Shown: piece after piece, positions 1 through 8,833 of the stretch
Layout: every line of letters starts with the position of its first letter
Position numbering within the stretch: position 1 is the stretch's first letter
Source: an uncultured bacterium
GTDB lineage: Bacteria; Bacteroidota; Bacteroidia; CAILMK01
Assembly (NCBI GenBank): GCA_903829945.1
Contig: CAIKRV010000035.1
Coordinates: forward strand, 1-32,772
Direction of reading: 5' to 3'
DNA length: 32,772 nt
The notes under the pieces: model-generated
The model's input: the letters and a program-made list of their open reading frames with translations, nothing else
What the model was told of the DNA's origin: nothing
Database searches by the model: none
Translations under genes and position numbers: made by a program

Positions 1-79
1 ACCCATTCTAATATTTTAATTTATTATTATTCAATATATTGAATCTAAGTACTCCTGCATACCCCATTAAAAAACTTTT

Positions 80-2326
80 ATGCCTAATTTTGCATCATCA
101 AATTTTAAATCTGTGGAAAACTTAGAAACTGCCCTAAAGCTTGGCCTCATCGCTGAAGAATACGAGAAAATCAAAGAAATATTGGGACGTGAACCGAATT
201 TTACTGAATTGAGTATCTTTTCAGTCATGTGGTCAGAGCATTGTTCCTATAAAAATTCTATTATTTGGCTAAAAAAGTTACCAAAGAAAGGTTCTAGGAT
301 TCTGGCAGAAGCCGGTGAAGAAAATGCCGGTTTGGTAGATATTGGAGATGGCTTAGCATGTGCTTTTAAAATAGAATCGCATAATCACCCAAGCGCTATA
401 GAACCCTATCAAGGGGCTGCCACCGGCGTTGGCGGGATAAATAGGGATATATTTACGATGGGTGCACGACCAATTGCCTCTTTAAATTCATTAAGATTCG
501 GGAATTTAGACTTGGATAAAACTAAATGGTTGGTGAGAGGCGTTGCCAAAGGAATTGGAGATTACGGAAATTCATTTGGTGTACCTACGGTTGCCGGGGA
601 AGTTTATTTTGATGACTGTTATAATGTCAATCCATTGGTCAATGCCATGTCCATTGGCATCGTAGAAAAAGGAAAAACAGTTTCCGCCACTTCTCAAGGA
701 CTCGGCAATCCTGTATTTATTGTCGGTTCTGCCACTGGAAAAGATGGCATACATGGTGCTGCCTTTGCTTCCAAAGATATTTCCGAAGATTCCGCCAAAG
801 ATTTGCCTTCCGTACAAGTTGGTGACCCCTTTCAAGAAAAATTACTTTTAGAAGCTACCTTGGAAGCCATTCAAACCGGAGCCATCGTAGGGATGCAAGA
901 TATGGGTGCAGCAGGCATTACTTGTTCCACCTCCGAAATGTCGGCCAAGAGTGGAGCCGGTATGAAAATTTGGTTGGATAAAGTGCCGATGAGGCAAGCC
1001 AATATGAAACCATTTGAAATACTATTATCGGAATCTCAAGAACGAATGTTGGTAGTCGTAGAAAAAGGTCGAGAAGCTGAAGTAGAAAAAGTTTTTGAAA
1101 AATGGGATTTACATTGCGATTTAATAGCGGAAGTTACGGATGGCGGAATGTTGGAATATTATATGCATGATGAATTAGTGGCCTCCGTACCGGCAGAATG
1201 TTTGGTATTAGGCGGTGGCGCACCGGTATATGAAAGAGAAACCAAGGTTCCCTCCTATTTTGCTGAAATCAATAAATTTTCATTAGCTGACATTTCCGAA
1301 AATCAAGATTTAAAAAAGGCAGCTTTAGCCTTAGCTGCTGAACCTAATATTGCCTCTAAGCGTTGGATTTATGAGCAATATGATTCCATGGTACAAACCA
1401 ATACTACCAATACCAATGCTCCGGCAGATGCGGCCGTCATTCGAATAAAAGGCACCAATAAAGCATTGGCTGCAAAAGTGGATTGTAACCCTTATTATGT
1501 ATTTGCGGATCCATTTAAAGGTACTGCGATTGCAGTTAGTGAAGCTGCGAGAAATGTAGTTTGTTCCGGAGGTGAACCGGTAGCCATTACCAATTGCTTA
1601 AACTTTGGAAATCCATATAATCCTGAAGTATATTATCAATTTTCAGAATCCATTATGGGCATGCGTGAAGCTTGTTTGCGCTTTGATACGCCTGTAACGG
1701 GTGGCAATGTAAGTTTTTATAATCAAAGTGCAGATGGAGGTGCGGTCATGCCTACGCCGAGTATAGGCATGCTTGGTATTTTGGATAATATAGATTTAAA
1801 AACTACCCTTTCCTTTCAAAAGGAAGGCGATCAAATTTATTTAATCGGTAGTTCAAAAAATGATATTGCTTCTTCCCAATATTTAATAAAATATTTAGGC
1901 GTGAAATATTCTCCTGCGCCTGAATTTAATTTGGATGAAGAATATCACATGCATCAAAGTATTAAAAAAATTATATCCTCCGGACTCACAAATTCAGTAC
2001 ATGATGTATCGGACGGAGGTTTATTTATTACACTTTTAGAATCTGCCATACAAAATAAATTAGGCTTTTCTATTCGCACAAAAGAAGGAATAAGAAAAGA
2101 TGCCTTTTTATTTGGAGAAGCTCAGAGCCGCGCTGTGATAAGTATTTCAAAAGACAAAGTGAATGCCTTGGAAAATATTTTACAAACATGCAATCAAGCT
2201 TTTGAATATTTAGGAGAAGTCACCCAAGGTAAAATTTTAATTGATGGAGCTGATTTTTTAAATATTGAAGATTTAAGTTCGCCATACTTAAATAGCATAG
2301 GGGATAAAATGGAGCATCAAAACTAA
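80..2326 (+). CDS. purL: Phosphoribosylformylglycinamidine synthase subunit PurL (small type)
   Basis: PurL catalyses the ATP-dependent amidation of FGAR to FGAM, the fourth step of de novo purine synthesis, in the cytoplasm. At 748 residues it is the small, glutaminase-free form, which works with separate PurQ (glutaminase) and PurS; neither lies in this window. The N-terminal linker has the conserved [10 protein letters not shown] (residues 51-60). The first AIRS-type half carries SHNHPSA (100-106, with the catalytic histidine) and [13 protein letters not shown] (111-123). The second half starts near residue 450 and contains [12 protein letters not shown] (about 538-549) and a later HDVSDGG motif. 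The start codon follows AT-rich sequence without an evident Shine-Dalgarno, as is usual in Bacteroidota. The gene appears full length. crcB follows after two bases, so the two are probably cotranscribed. Confidence 0.97.
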   Translation: MPNFASSNFKSVENLETALKLGLIAEEYEKIKEILGREPNFTELSIFSVMWSEHCSYKNSIIWLKKLPKKGSRILAEAGEENAGLVDIGDGLACAFKIESHNHPSAIEPYQGAATGVGGINRDIFTMGARPIASLNSLRFGNLDLDKTKWLVRGVAKGIGDYGNSFGVPTVAGEVYFDDCYNVNPLVNAMSIGIVEKGKTVSATSQGLGNPVFIVGSATGKDGIHGAAFASKDISEDSAKDLPSVQVGDPFQEKLLLEATLEAIQTGAIVGMQDMGAAGITCSTSEMSAKSGAGMKIWLDKVPMRQANMKPFEILLSESQERMLVVVEKGREAEVEKVFEKWDLHCDLIAEVTDGGMLEYYMHDELVASVPAECLVLGGGAPVYERETKVPSYFAEINKFSLADISENQDLKKAALALAAEPNIASKRWIYEQYDSMVQTNTTNTNAPADAAVIRIKGTNKALAAKVDCNPYYVFADPFKGTAIAVSEAARNVVCSGGEPVAITNCLNFGNPYNPEVYYQFSESIMGMREACLRFDTPVTGGNVSFYNQSADGGAVMPTPSIGMLGILDNIDLKTTLSFQKEGDQIYLIGSSKNDIASSQYLIKYLGVKYSPAPEFNLDEEYHMHQSIKKIISSGLTNSVHDVSDGGLFITLLESAIQNKLGFSIRTKEGIRKDAFLFGEAQSRAVISISKDKVNALENILQTCNQAFEYLGEVTQGKILIDGADFLNIEDLSSPYLNSIGDKMEHQN

Positions 2327-2328
2327 AT

Positions 2329-2709
2329 ATGAAGCCATTATTTATTATAGGTATCGGTGGTTTTATAGGAAGTATAGCGCGCTACCTATTATCAAATGTG
2401 ATACAAAATAAATTTATTGCCTCCTTGGATGCCGGATATCCTTTCGGCACCTTAGGTGTAAATATTTTAGGTTGTTTTGTGATTGGCATAATATATGGAT
2501 ACAGCCTAAAATACACGCTTACCTTTGAATGGAGAATTTTTCTGATTACGGGAATTTGCGGAGGCTTTACTACTTTTTCCGCGTTCTCGGTGGATTTGAT
2601 TAAACAAATTCAGCAAGGCGATTTAATTAATGCCTTCACCTATATGCTTGGCAGTATTTTATTAGGTTTAGGCGCTACTTGGTCAGGAATTTTACTGATG
2701 AAATTATAA
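2329..2709 (+). CDS. crcB: Fluoride ion channel CrcB/Fluc
   Basis: This is a 126-residue membrane protein of the CrcB/Fluc family, dual-topology dimers that export fluoride across the inner membrane. Four hydrophobic segments are visible (about 3-22, 38-58, 68-90 and 100-123). Family motifs are present: GGFIGSIARY at 10-19, PFGTLGVNILG at 38-48 with the pore asparagine N45, and GGFTTFSAF at 78-86 with the two phenylalanines (F83 and F86) of the Phe box. The start lies two bases after the purL stop, so translation is probably coupled to purL. No fluoride riboswitch can precede it, because there is no leader. Its stop codon is only five bases from the convergent stop of the DUF3108 gene at 2715. 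Confidence 0.95.
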   Translation: MKPLFIIGIGGFIGSIARYLLSNVIQNKFIASLDAGYPFGTLGVNILGCFVIGIIYGYSLKYTLTFEWRIFLITGICGGFTTFSAFSVDLIKQIQQGDLINAFTYMLGSILLGLGATWSGILLMKL

Positions 2710-2714
2710 GCTGA

Positions 2715-3536
2715 TTATTTTATTTTAGAACTCAGTTTATATTTTAAATGCTGAAAGTTCACTAAATCAGCTTTTACTTTATCTAAATAAACCGCAGATT
2801 CAATCCTGATCGGTACTTGATTACTATCATCCGAAACATATAAAGTCATGTCCGATTGATTGGCAAATAAACGTCCTTCTATTAATTTCGGCTTGAATAC
2901 TTTTACTTTAAAAGTACCCAATCCGGTCGTCACTGTTGATTTACCGACATAGGTAGCACCCAAGGGAAAAAACTGCTTATCAAAATAAGTATTTACTCTC
3001 AGTCGTGTTCCCTTTTTCATCGTGTTAAAATTTAAGGAACGTAAGTAATAAAAACCTGAAATAATATCAAAAGTACGAGGGGCAATACTATCCTCTTTAG
3101 CTTCCATTTTTACACGATGAAGTTTCTGATCAAAAACATAACTTTCCTTTTTAATATAATTATTTTCCTTAATATCCCTATTAAATAAAGAAGGTAGTAA
3201 AGTATGTGAATTAATAAAGGATTCGTATTTATCCCTTACCATATATATTCCATCGAGGAATTTATTGGTTTTAGCATCAATATAAATATGATAATGATCT
3301 TCCTCATTTATTTTGGTTAAATCCTTTTTCACTTCCAGCGTGGCATGAGCGCCTGTAATCATGGCATATTTTAAACTATATTCTAATTTTTCACCTGGAT
3401 CATACGCTTGATATTGTGGGGCCGGCAATGGAATTTCAATGGTATCAATGGCCTTTTTACTTACCTTCATGGAATCAGGCTCCTTATTAAAGGCGCACCA
3501 TAAAAGTACCATCCAAATTATTCCCAAAAACCTCAT
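2715..3536 (-). CDS. DUF3108 domain protein (second of a tandem pair)
   Basis: A 273-residue exported protein of the DUF3108 family, whose function is unknown; family members are predicted all-beta proteins of the cell envelope. Residues 1-16 are a hydrophobic N-terminal segment. A cysteine follows (LLWC), but tryptophan before it does not fit a lipobox, so I read this as a signal peptide or anchor. The mature part starts with a proline-rich stretch, then YDPGEKLEYSLKY, VRDKYESFI and a C-terminal DMTLYVSDDSNQVPIRIES block that align with the protein encoded just upstream. The two are clear paralogues and probably one operon: this start lies 33 bases after the upstream stop. Envelope biogenesis is a guess only. 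Confidence 0.8.
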   Translation of the reverse strand: MRFLGIIWMVLLWCAFNKEPDSMKVSKKAIDTIEIPLPAPQYQAYDPGEKLEYSLKYAMITGAHATLEVKKDLTKINEEDHYHIYIDAKTNKFLDGIYMVRDKYESFINSHTLLPSLFNRDIKENNYIKKESYVFDQKLHRVKMEAKEDSIAPRTFDIISGFYYLRSLNFNTMKKGTRLRVNTYFDKQFFPLGATYVGKSTVTTGLGTFKVKVFKPKLIEGRLFANQSDMTLYVSDDSNQVPIRIESAVYLDKVKADLVNFQHLKYKLSSKIK

Positions 3537-3569
3537 GAGGCAAAATTAATCATTCGGAAATGGATTCCC

Positions 3570-4361
3570 TTACAATTTAGAATTTAATGGGTTTTTTAAA
3601 TTTTCATAGGCAGTTAATTCCATTTTTATACTCCCTACACTGATGCCTGACATCACAAGAATAGGGATGTGATTGTCATCGTCGGTAATCCATAAGGCCA
3701 TATCCTCCTTGGATTTAAATATTCTGTCTTTTACCAAAAGCGGCTTTAATTTAATGCATCTAAATTTTCCGGCATCAGTTTTAATCACTTCTTTGCCAAC
3801 ATATTCCATACCTACTCTATAGGCGGAATCATCAATAAATGTACAAAACATATATTGTTGACCGGGTTGAGCATTGGTAAAATCAACATTACGGGCATAA
3901 TAAAGTGTAGATAACACATCCATTGTTGTGTCGGGTATTTTTTGAGTCCTCTTCTTTGTTTGAGCAGTTTTTGCCTTTGGATCAAAAACTACAGTTTCAT
4001 TAAAACTAAAGCTTCCCTCATTTACATCCCTGGAGGAATACATCGTTTTCATGGTAGCCAAATCAATAAAACTTTCATAATTATCTCGAATTTTAAAGAA
4101 AGGATCATAAAATCCGAAAGTTTTCCCTTTGGCGGTAAGGTGAAAACAGGAGCTGCCATTCATATCTTGAGGAGTTGCTTGAACCTGAACTTTCAATTCA
4201 CCGACAGGTACATTGACGTACAAACTGTATTTTGCCTTAAAGGTGAGTTTTTCTCCAAAAGTAAAAGCCTTATTTAAAGGAGAAACTTCAGGGATTTGTG
4301 CATGCATAGCATTGATGCTTAGCATGCAAAGTAAAATGGTATTTCTTATGATCTGTTTCAT
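3570..4361 (-). CDS. DUF3108 domain protein (first of a tandem pair)
   Basis: A 263-residue exported protein. Residues 1-21 form a typical signal peptide ending in a MHAQ-like cleavage region. The rest matches DUF3108: FGEKLTFKAKYSLY near the start, IRDNYESFIDLATM in the middle, a TLYYARNVDF segment, then TFIDDSAYRVGMEYVGKE and DMALWITDDDNHIPI near the C-terminus. Function is unknown for this family; a periplasmic or outer-membrane-facing beta protein is the best structural reading. It is the promoter-proximal gene of the DUF3108 pair and is transcribed divergently from the T9SS protein at 4426, with 64 bases between them. I see no clear promoter box for it in that gap. Confidence 0.82.
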   Translation of the reverse strand: MKQIIRNTILLCMLSINAMHAQIPEVSPLNKAFTFGEKLTFKAKYSLYVNVPVGELKVQVQATPQDMNGSSCFHLTAKGKTFGFYDPFFKIRDNYESFIDLATMKTMYSSRDVNEGSFSFNETVVFDPKAKTAQTKKRTQKIPDTTMDVLSTLYYARNVDFTNAQPGQQYMFCTFIDDSAYRVGMEYVGKEVIKTDAGKFRCIKLKPLLVKDRIFKSKEDMALWITDDDNHIPILVMSGISVGSIKMELTAYENLKNPLNSKL

Positions 4362-4413
4362 ACCTTTATATATTCAAAAGCTGTTCCAATTCAGCAATAT
4401 ACCTATAATTCAT

Positions 4414-4421
4414 TATTTTTG
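4414..4421 (+). promoter_or_regulatory. Bacteroidota -7 promoter element (TAnnTTTG), leaderless start
   Basis: TATTTTTG matches the Bacteroidota consensus TAnnTTTG exactly and ends four bases before the ATG at 4426. Transcription would begin at or within a base or two of the start codon, so the mRNA is predicted to be leaderless. No good -33 element is visible about 20 bases upstream. Confidence 0.55.
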
Positions 4422-4425
4422 TACA

Positions 4426-6330
4426 ATGAATACTTTTTTAAAAATACTGGTAGCCTGTTTTTTAATGAGTCAGAGCGTTTGTTTTGCTCAAGGACTAAAA
4501 TACCAAAGCTATGCCTTTGCCCAGGTACCGCTAAGTGGTAAAGTGGTTCCTTCAAAAATAGTAAAAGATTTTGCACCCAGCCTAAGAACTTTGGAAATGC
4601 CAAAACCTGGCGGTGAAGAGTACAGTGCCTTATTGGAAGGGATTAAAAAAAATATTCAAGAAAAACAAAGCTCGATGCCTGAAAACAAAGGTTATTTGAG
4701 GAAACCGGTTTTAGGGATAAATTTTGAAGGAAATCGTTATCCTAGCGGGGTGCCTAATGATAATCATATGGCAATTTCCAATTCAGGAATAATCGTTTCC
4801 ATGGTTAATACCACAGTAGGTGTATTTGATACCAACGGAGTAATTAAGAAAACATGGTCCTTCGATGCATTTTCAGATACCTTAAAAATTAATGCCGGCA
4901 AATATGATGGCAGAGTATTATATGATCCGGTAGCAGATCGATTTATCGTCGTATTTTTGGCCGGTTTTAATGATAGTACCAGTTATGCAATTATTGGATT
5001 TTCCTCCAGTGCTGACCCTAGTGCCTCGTGGAATCTTTATAAATTACCCGGCAGCCCTTTGGCTGATAAAACTTGGTCGGACTTCCCAATGGTAAGTATT
5101 ACTAATGACGAATTATTTTTAACCCTGAATGCGATTGAGAATAAGATGAGCTGGCAAGCAGGCTTTAAGCAATCTTATATCTGGCAAATAAATAAAACTG
5201 ACGGATACAATGGCAAAGCATTAACACATCAATTATATACCAATATATCATATAATAATAAACCGATACGAAATTTATGTCCGGTACGCGGCGGCGCCGG
5301 TTTAAAAGGTCCGGAATGTTATTTTATTTCGAATAGAAATTTTGATGCCAGTAATGACACTTTTTTTCTTGTAAAATTAGGAGGGAAAATAAATACTCCG
5401 GATACAATATTAAGCTTAACCACCTTAACTTCTTTGAACCAATATGGTGTAGCACCGGATGCCAGACAAGCTTTTCATGATACTTTGCAAACCAATGATT
5501 GCAGAGTTTTGGATGCCTTTATTGAAAATAATACCATTCAGCTGGTAGGGAATTCCAATTATTTTCCGAGTGGCAGGTCAGGTGTTTATCATGGCATTAT
5601 TAGCAATGTAAATTTAAATCCGAGTATACAATTAAATTTAATCGGTGCTAATAAAATGGACTACGGTTATCCGGCCATTGCTTATGCCGGTAAATCCGAA
5701 GGCGATGACGATGCCGTCATCGTTTTAAATTATACTTCTGATTCTTTTTACTCAGATAATAATGGCAAGCGTATATATATTTATCCGGGCTATGCAGTGG
5801 TATTTTATAAAAATAATATGTATTCCGATACATTTATGGTTCGGAAAGGAAATTCTATAATAAATATGGTATATGTAGGGAAAGACCGTTGGGGGGATTA
5901 TAGTGGTATCCAACTTAGGTATAATCATCCCGGTGAAGTGTGGGCTGCGGCAACCTTTGGACATTTAGTACGTAGTGGTACGGGTAATGTAAATGCTGCG
6001 GGAACATGGATCAGTCAGCTGACTGCACCAAGTAATACCGTTGGCATTGCAAGCATTAATAAAACATCAATGGAAGTAAATGCCTATCCTAATCCCTTGC
6101 GGAAAGATAATTATTTCAGTTTAGATTTTACTTTGGAGGAAGAAGCCATCCTAAGTTTCGATTTATATGATAGTAAAGGCACATTGGTGCGCAAACTCAT
6201 GCAAACCAAAGCGGATGAAGGCAAAAACCGTTTTAGTTTTAATTTATCAGCATTATCCTCCGGAAATTACATTTTAAAAATCAGCAGCCATGAAGGAATC
6301 ATGGTCAATAAGAAAATTATAATTAATTAG
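4426..6330 (+). CDS. Secreted propeller-like protein with T9SS type A sorting domain
   Basis: A 634-residue exported protein. The frame is open upstream to 4213, but I chose the ATG at 4426: it begins a good signal peptide (residues 1-21, ending CFAQ), it directly follows a TAnnTTTG promoter element, and the longer version would overlap the divergent DUF3108 gene. Residues about 90-530 are beta-rich with recurring aromatic and aspartate-containing strands (for example YDPVADRFIVVF and DRWGDYSGI), resembling beta-propeller secreted proteins; I see no catalytic motif. Residues about 548-634 are a type A T9SS sorting domain (YPNP start, LYDSKGTLVRKL, SSGNYILKI, VNKKIIIN end). It is therefore cargo for secretion across the outer membrane. 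Its stop is three bases from that of the convergent gene at 6334. Confidence 0.85.
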   Translation: MNTFLKILVACFLMSQSVCFAQGLKYQSYAFAQVPLSGKVVPSKIVKDFAPSLRTLEMPKPGGEEYSALLEGIKKNIQEKQSSMPENKGYLRKPVLGINFEGNRYPSGVPNDNHMAISNSGIIVSMVNTTVGVFDTNGVIKKTWSFDAFSDTLKINAGKYDGRVLYDPVADRFIVVFLAGFNDSTSYAIIGFSSSADPSASWNLYKLPGSPLADKTWSDFPMVSITNDELFLTLNAIENKMSWQAGFKQSYIWQINKTDGYNGKALTHQLYTNISYNNKPIRNLCPVRGGAGLKGPECYFISNRNFDASNDTFFLVKLGGKINTPDTILSLTTLTSLNQYGVAPDARQAFHDTLQTNDCRVLDAFIENNTIQLVGNSNYFPSGRSGVYHGIISNVNLNPSIQLNLIGANKMDYGYPAIAYAGKSEGDDDAVIVLNYTSDSFYSDNNGKRIYIYPGYAVVFYKNNMYSDTFMVRKGNSIINMVYVGKDRWGDYSGIQLRYNHPGEVWAAATFGHLVRSGTGNVNAAGTWISQLTAPSNTVGIASINKTSMEVNAYPNPLRKDNYFSLDFTLEEEAILSFDLYDSKGTLVRKLMQTKADEGKNRFSFNLSALSSGNYILKISSHEGIMVNKKIIIN

Positions 6331-6333
6331 TCC

Positions 6334-7029
6334 CTATTCAAATTTCAAGGACCTAACTAATTTATATTTTTCGCTGGTTCCATTAGAAAACTGAAAAGTA
6401 GCAATGTACTCCCCGGCAGGCAAATTTCCAAAATCAATAATTTGATTATTCCAGGACCATTCGCTTTGCTGCTTACCATTCATATTATATATGGTGATGC
6501 TTCTTACATAAACATTAGGCGCAAGACCTTCAAAGCTGGCATATTTTTGGGCAGGATTCGGGTAAAATCTTAGGTGGCTTGTATTATTTTCCAAAGGAGC
6601 TATGGCGGTATAAGATTTTAAATAAAGCTGTACAGTGATACTGTCTTTAGCAGTAAAACCATTACCGGTAGGCCAAACCACCACAATATTTGTAGTATCG
6701 GCGTGGAATTTAGGATACCCGATTTGATTGGTATGCGGTTTATTAAAATTAACACTGACATATCCAAACTCACCGGAATCCAAACTCACCCTGGTAATTC
6801 CAATACCGGGATTTTTAGTAGTATCAAAATTGGTTTTCCAAGAAGAAGATACATAGCCGGTAAACTTTTTATGGCCGGCATTTGAGAAAAACAAAACCCC
6901 TTGCGCATCATCCCCAATCACATCTGGCTGGCTCCACCATACGAAAGTGTCTGATTTTAAAACATTTTGAGCCTGAGTTTTTGAAAACCCAAGGAAGGCA
7001 AAAAACAAAATTAAAAGTAACTTTTTCAC
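6334..7029 (-). CDS. Small secreted protein with T9SS type A sorting domain
   Basis: I start this gene at the GTG at 7029, giving 231 residues. That codon begins a good signal peptide (KKLLLILFFAFLGFS followed by an AQ cleavage region). The frame extends to 7221, but that extension has no signal-peptide character and would run into the divergent gene at 7113. Residues about 22-140 form one small beta-rich domain of unknown function (VWWSQPDVIGDDAQG, GYVSVNFNKPH). Residues about 150-231 are a type A T9SS sorting domain (RFYPNPAQ, ITIYNMNGK, LPAGEYIATF). The protein is presumably exported and anchored or released at the cell surface. It converges tightly with the T9SS protein at 4426 (three bases between stops). 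Confidence 0.75.
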   Translation of the reverse strand: MKKLLLILFFAFLGFSKTQAQNVLKSDTFVWWSQPDVIGDDAQGVLFFSNAGHKKFTGYVSSSWKTNFDTTKNPGIGITRVSLDSGEFGYVSVNFNKPHTNQIGYPKFHADTTNIVVVWPTGNGFTAKDSITVQLYLKSYTAIAPLENNTSHLRFYPNPAQKYASFEGLAPNVYVRSITIYNMNGKQQSEWSWNNQIIDFGNLPAGEYIATFQFSNGTSEKYKLVRSLKFE

Positions 7030-7112
7030 GGCAGTATAGTTTATTGAAGTAAAGATATTACAAATATTTAAAATAAGTATCGTAAATTTACAAAATCTTA
7101 TTCGATTAACAA
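7030..7112. promoter_or_regulatory. Divergent promoter region
   Basis: These 83 bases separate the GTG at 7029 (minus) from the ATG at 7113 (plus). On the minus strand AATATTTG (7068-7061) is one mismatch from TAnnTTTG, with TTTG 22 bases further upstream (7094-7091). On the plus strand TAAATTTA (7083-7090) is also one mismatch from the consensus. Both are candidate promoters only. Confidence 0.3.
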
Positions 7113-8570
7113 ATGGATATCTTAAAACAAATAATTTTGGGAATGGATCGCAAAGAGGTAAAGAACTACAAAATCTTTGCGGGCAGATTGGTGCAAACAG
7201 AAGGCAGGAAGGATTTAGCATTGTTTGAAAAAATTCGTAAAACCGGCCAATCCTTTGATGACAGTATGATTTTCAGTAAATTATATTCGGCTGAAGAAGA
7301 TAAAAATTCATTTTACCAATTAAAAAACAGACTGGCAGAGGACATTAATTTAAGTATTTTCCTGCAAGAACATACCGATGATGAAACAATGCTGACCCTT
7401 TATTTTATATCCATCGGTTATTATTATTATAGCAAGAAAAACAATTATAAGTTAGGATTACATTATCTCAAAAAAGCAGAAAAAAGAGCTAAAAAGCTGG
7501 AAAACTTTTCTTTATTGGACTTAATTTATTCCAGGCTCATTCATATTACCCAAGAAACCTTTTACGAAAACCCGGAAACCTATCTCAAAAAACGCCGTGA
7601 AAACAGTATTTTATTAAATAAAATCACAGAATTAGATAATATCCTCCAAGCGGTGGAATACAAAGTAAAGATTACTCAAAATCTTTCACAATCAGATTTC
7701 CAAGAATTATTAAAACTTACTATTGATACTTATTCCAATGATGAAGAGTTAAAAAATAGCCCAAAACTTCAATTAGGAGTTTATGTTATTATTACACGAA
7801 AACTATTAAAGGACAATGACTTTATTGCATTAGAAGATTACTTAATCACTACCTATAATGACTTTAAAAATAAAAAGATATTTAGCAAATCCAATCATAG
7901 TGTAAAGTTAGAAATGATATCATGGATTGCAAATGCTTCATTTAAAAATAAAAAATACCATCAATCCTTAGAATATGCAGAAATTTTGAAGCATGAAATG
8001 GAGAAATTTGACAAGTTCTTGTATGAGCGATTTGAATTCTTTTATTACAATTCCTTAGTCATAAATTATTCTGCTATTCATCCGCAAAAGGCAATAGATA
8101 TTTTATTGGAATTGACCCGAAAAGAGAAGATGGATAAGCTTCATTTTCAAGGCGTATTTGTGTATTTAAATCTTGCAGTATTGTATCATATGCAAAAAGA
8201 TTATACCAAAGCCTTAAAATATTTGAGCCGTTTATATGCTTATGAAGATTTTAAAAACACAGAACCATTATTACAGCTTCGCATCATGATCGGGGAATTA
8301 ATGATGCGCTACGATATGAGTGATTTAGAAACTTTAGAGTATCGACTCAAACAAATAAGCAAAAAATACAAAGAGCAAATTGAAGATGTTCAAACTTGGG
8401 AAGGAGAATTCATACAAATTATTCGCGATTTGACTAATAATGAATTAAAAAAGAATAAGAAAAATCTGCAAATGGCAGCCCTAGATTTATCTAAGAAGAT
8501 TCACGGTTCCAATGAAAGTGAAAATATGCTTTTCAAATACGACGATTGGTTATTAAGTAAAGCAAAATAA
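7113..8570 (+). CDS. Uncharacterised alpha-helical repeat (TPR-like) protein
   Basis: A 485-residue protein without signal peptide or membrane segment, so probably cytoplasmic. It is strongly helical and rich in Lys, Glu, Leu and Tyr. Several helix pairs resemble tetratricopeptide-type repeats, for example around residues 97-130 (a run of tyrosines, then LGLHYLKKAEKRAKKL), 285-300 (HQSLEYAEILKHEM) and 340-375 (LAVLYHMQKDYTKALKYL). The first 90 residues form a distinct segment (GRKDLALFEKIRKTG, then FYQLKNRLAEDINLSIF) that looks conserved in kind rather than repetitive. I do not recognise a catalytic motif or a named family. A scaffold or protein-binding role is the only inference possible. 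It is transcribed alone, divergent from the small T9SS protein at 7029. Confidence 0.8.
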   Translation: MDILKQIILGMDRKEVKNYKIFAGRLVQTEGRKDLALFEKIRKTGQSFDDSMIFSKLYSAEEDKNSFYQLKNRLAEDINLSIFLQEHTDDETMLTLYFISIGYYYYSKKNNYKLGLHYLKKAEKRAKKLENFSLLDLIYSRLIHITQETFYENPETYLKKRRENSILLNKITELDNILQAVEYKVKITQNLSQSDFQELLKLTIDTYSNDEELKNSPKLQLGVYVIITRKLLKDNDFIALEDYLITTYNDFKNKKIFSKSNHSVKLEMISWIANASFKNKKYHQSLEYAEILKHEMEKFDKFLYERFEFFYYNSLVINYSAIHPQKAIDILLELTRKEKMDKLHFQGVFVYLNLAVLYHMQKDYTKALKYLSRLYAYEDFKNTEPLLQLRIMIGELMMRYDMSDLETLEYRLKQISKKYKEQIEDVQTWEGEFIQIIRDLTNNELKKNKKNLQMAALDLSKKIHGSNESENMLFKYDDWLLSKAK

Positions 8571-8758
8571 TAATTATTAAATGAATAAGATTGTAAATGC
8601 TTTCTAATCTTACATTTAACTATATTTAAACTTCATTTTTTTGCTTTTATCCACATAAGATTATTGTAGATTGTATATAGTAGTATCAAGCAATTTTATA
8701 AATTTGTTTAGGAAAACTATAAAATGAAGCGTGGGGCTATTTACATAATTTCTTAATT

Positions 8759-8778
8759 TTAAGTAATTTCGTACTTAA
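8759..8778 (+). promoter_or_regulatory. Dyad overlapping a candidate promoter of the giant surface-protein gene
   Basis: TTAAGTA (8759-8765) and TACTTAA (8772-8778) are perfect inverted arms around a six-base spacer. The dyad covers TAATTTCG (8764-8771), one mismatch from the TAnnTTTG promoter element. Transcription from here would give a leader of roughly 55 bases before the ATG at 8834. The dyad could be an operator or chance in AT-rich DNA. The rest of the 263-base gap 8571-8833 shows nothing else I can support. Confidence 0.3.
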
Positions 8779-8833
8779 GTCCCGCTCTGAATACAGCAAA
8801 ACTTACCCTAGCCAAAGGGCCTAAATTGAAGCC

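Noticed and set aside
1-79. A purine riboswitch or promoter upstream of purL
   Set aside because: Only 79 AT-rich bases are visible; there is no conserved aptamer core and no good TAnnTTTG match.
3478-3536. The DUF3108 protein at 2715 as a lipoprotein
   Set aside because: The residue before the cysteine is tryptophan, which does not fit a lipobox.
4213-4425. Longer start for the secreted protein at 4426
   Set aside because: The extension runs 149 bases into the divergent DUF3108 gene, is not signal-peptide-like at its start, and lies upstream of the TAnnTTTG promoter element.
7030-7221. Longer start for the small T9SS protein
   Set aside because: It overlaps the divergent gene at 7113 and hides a good signal peptide that begins at the GTG at 7029.
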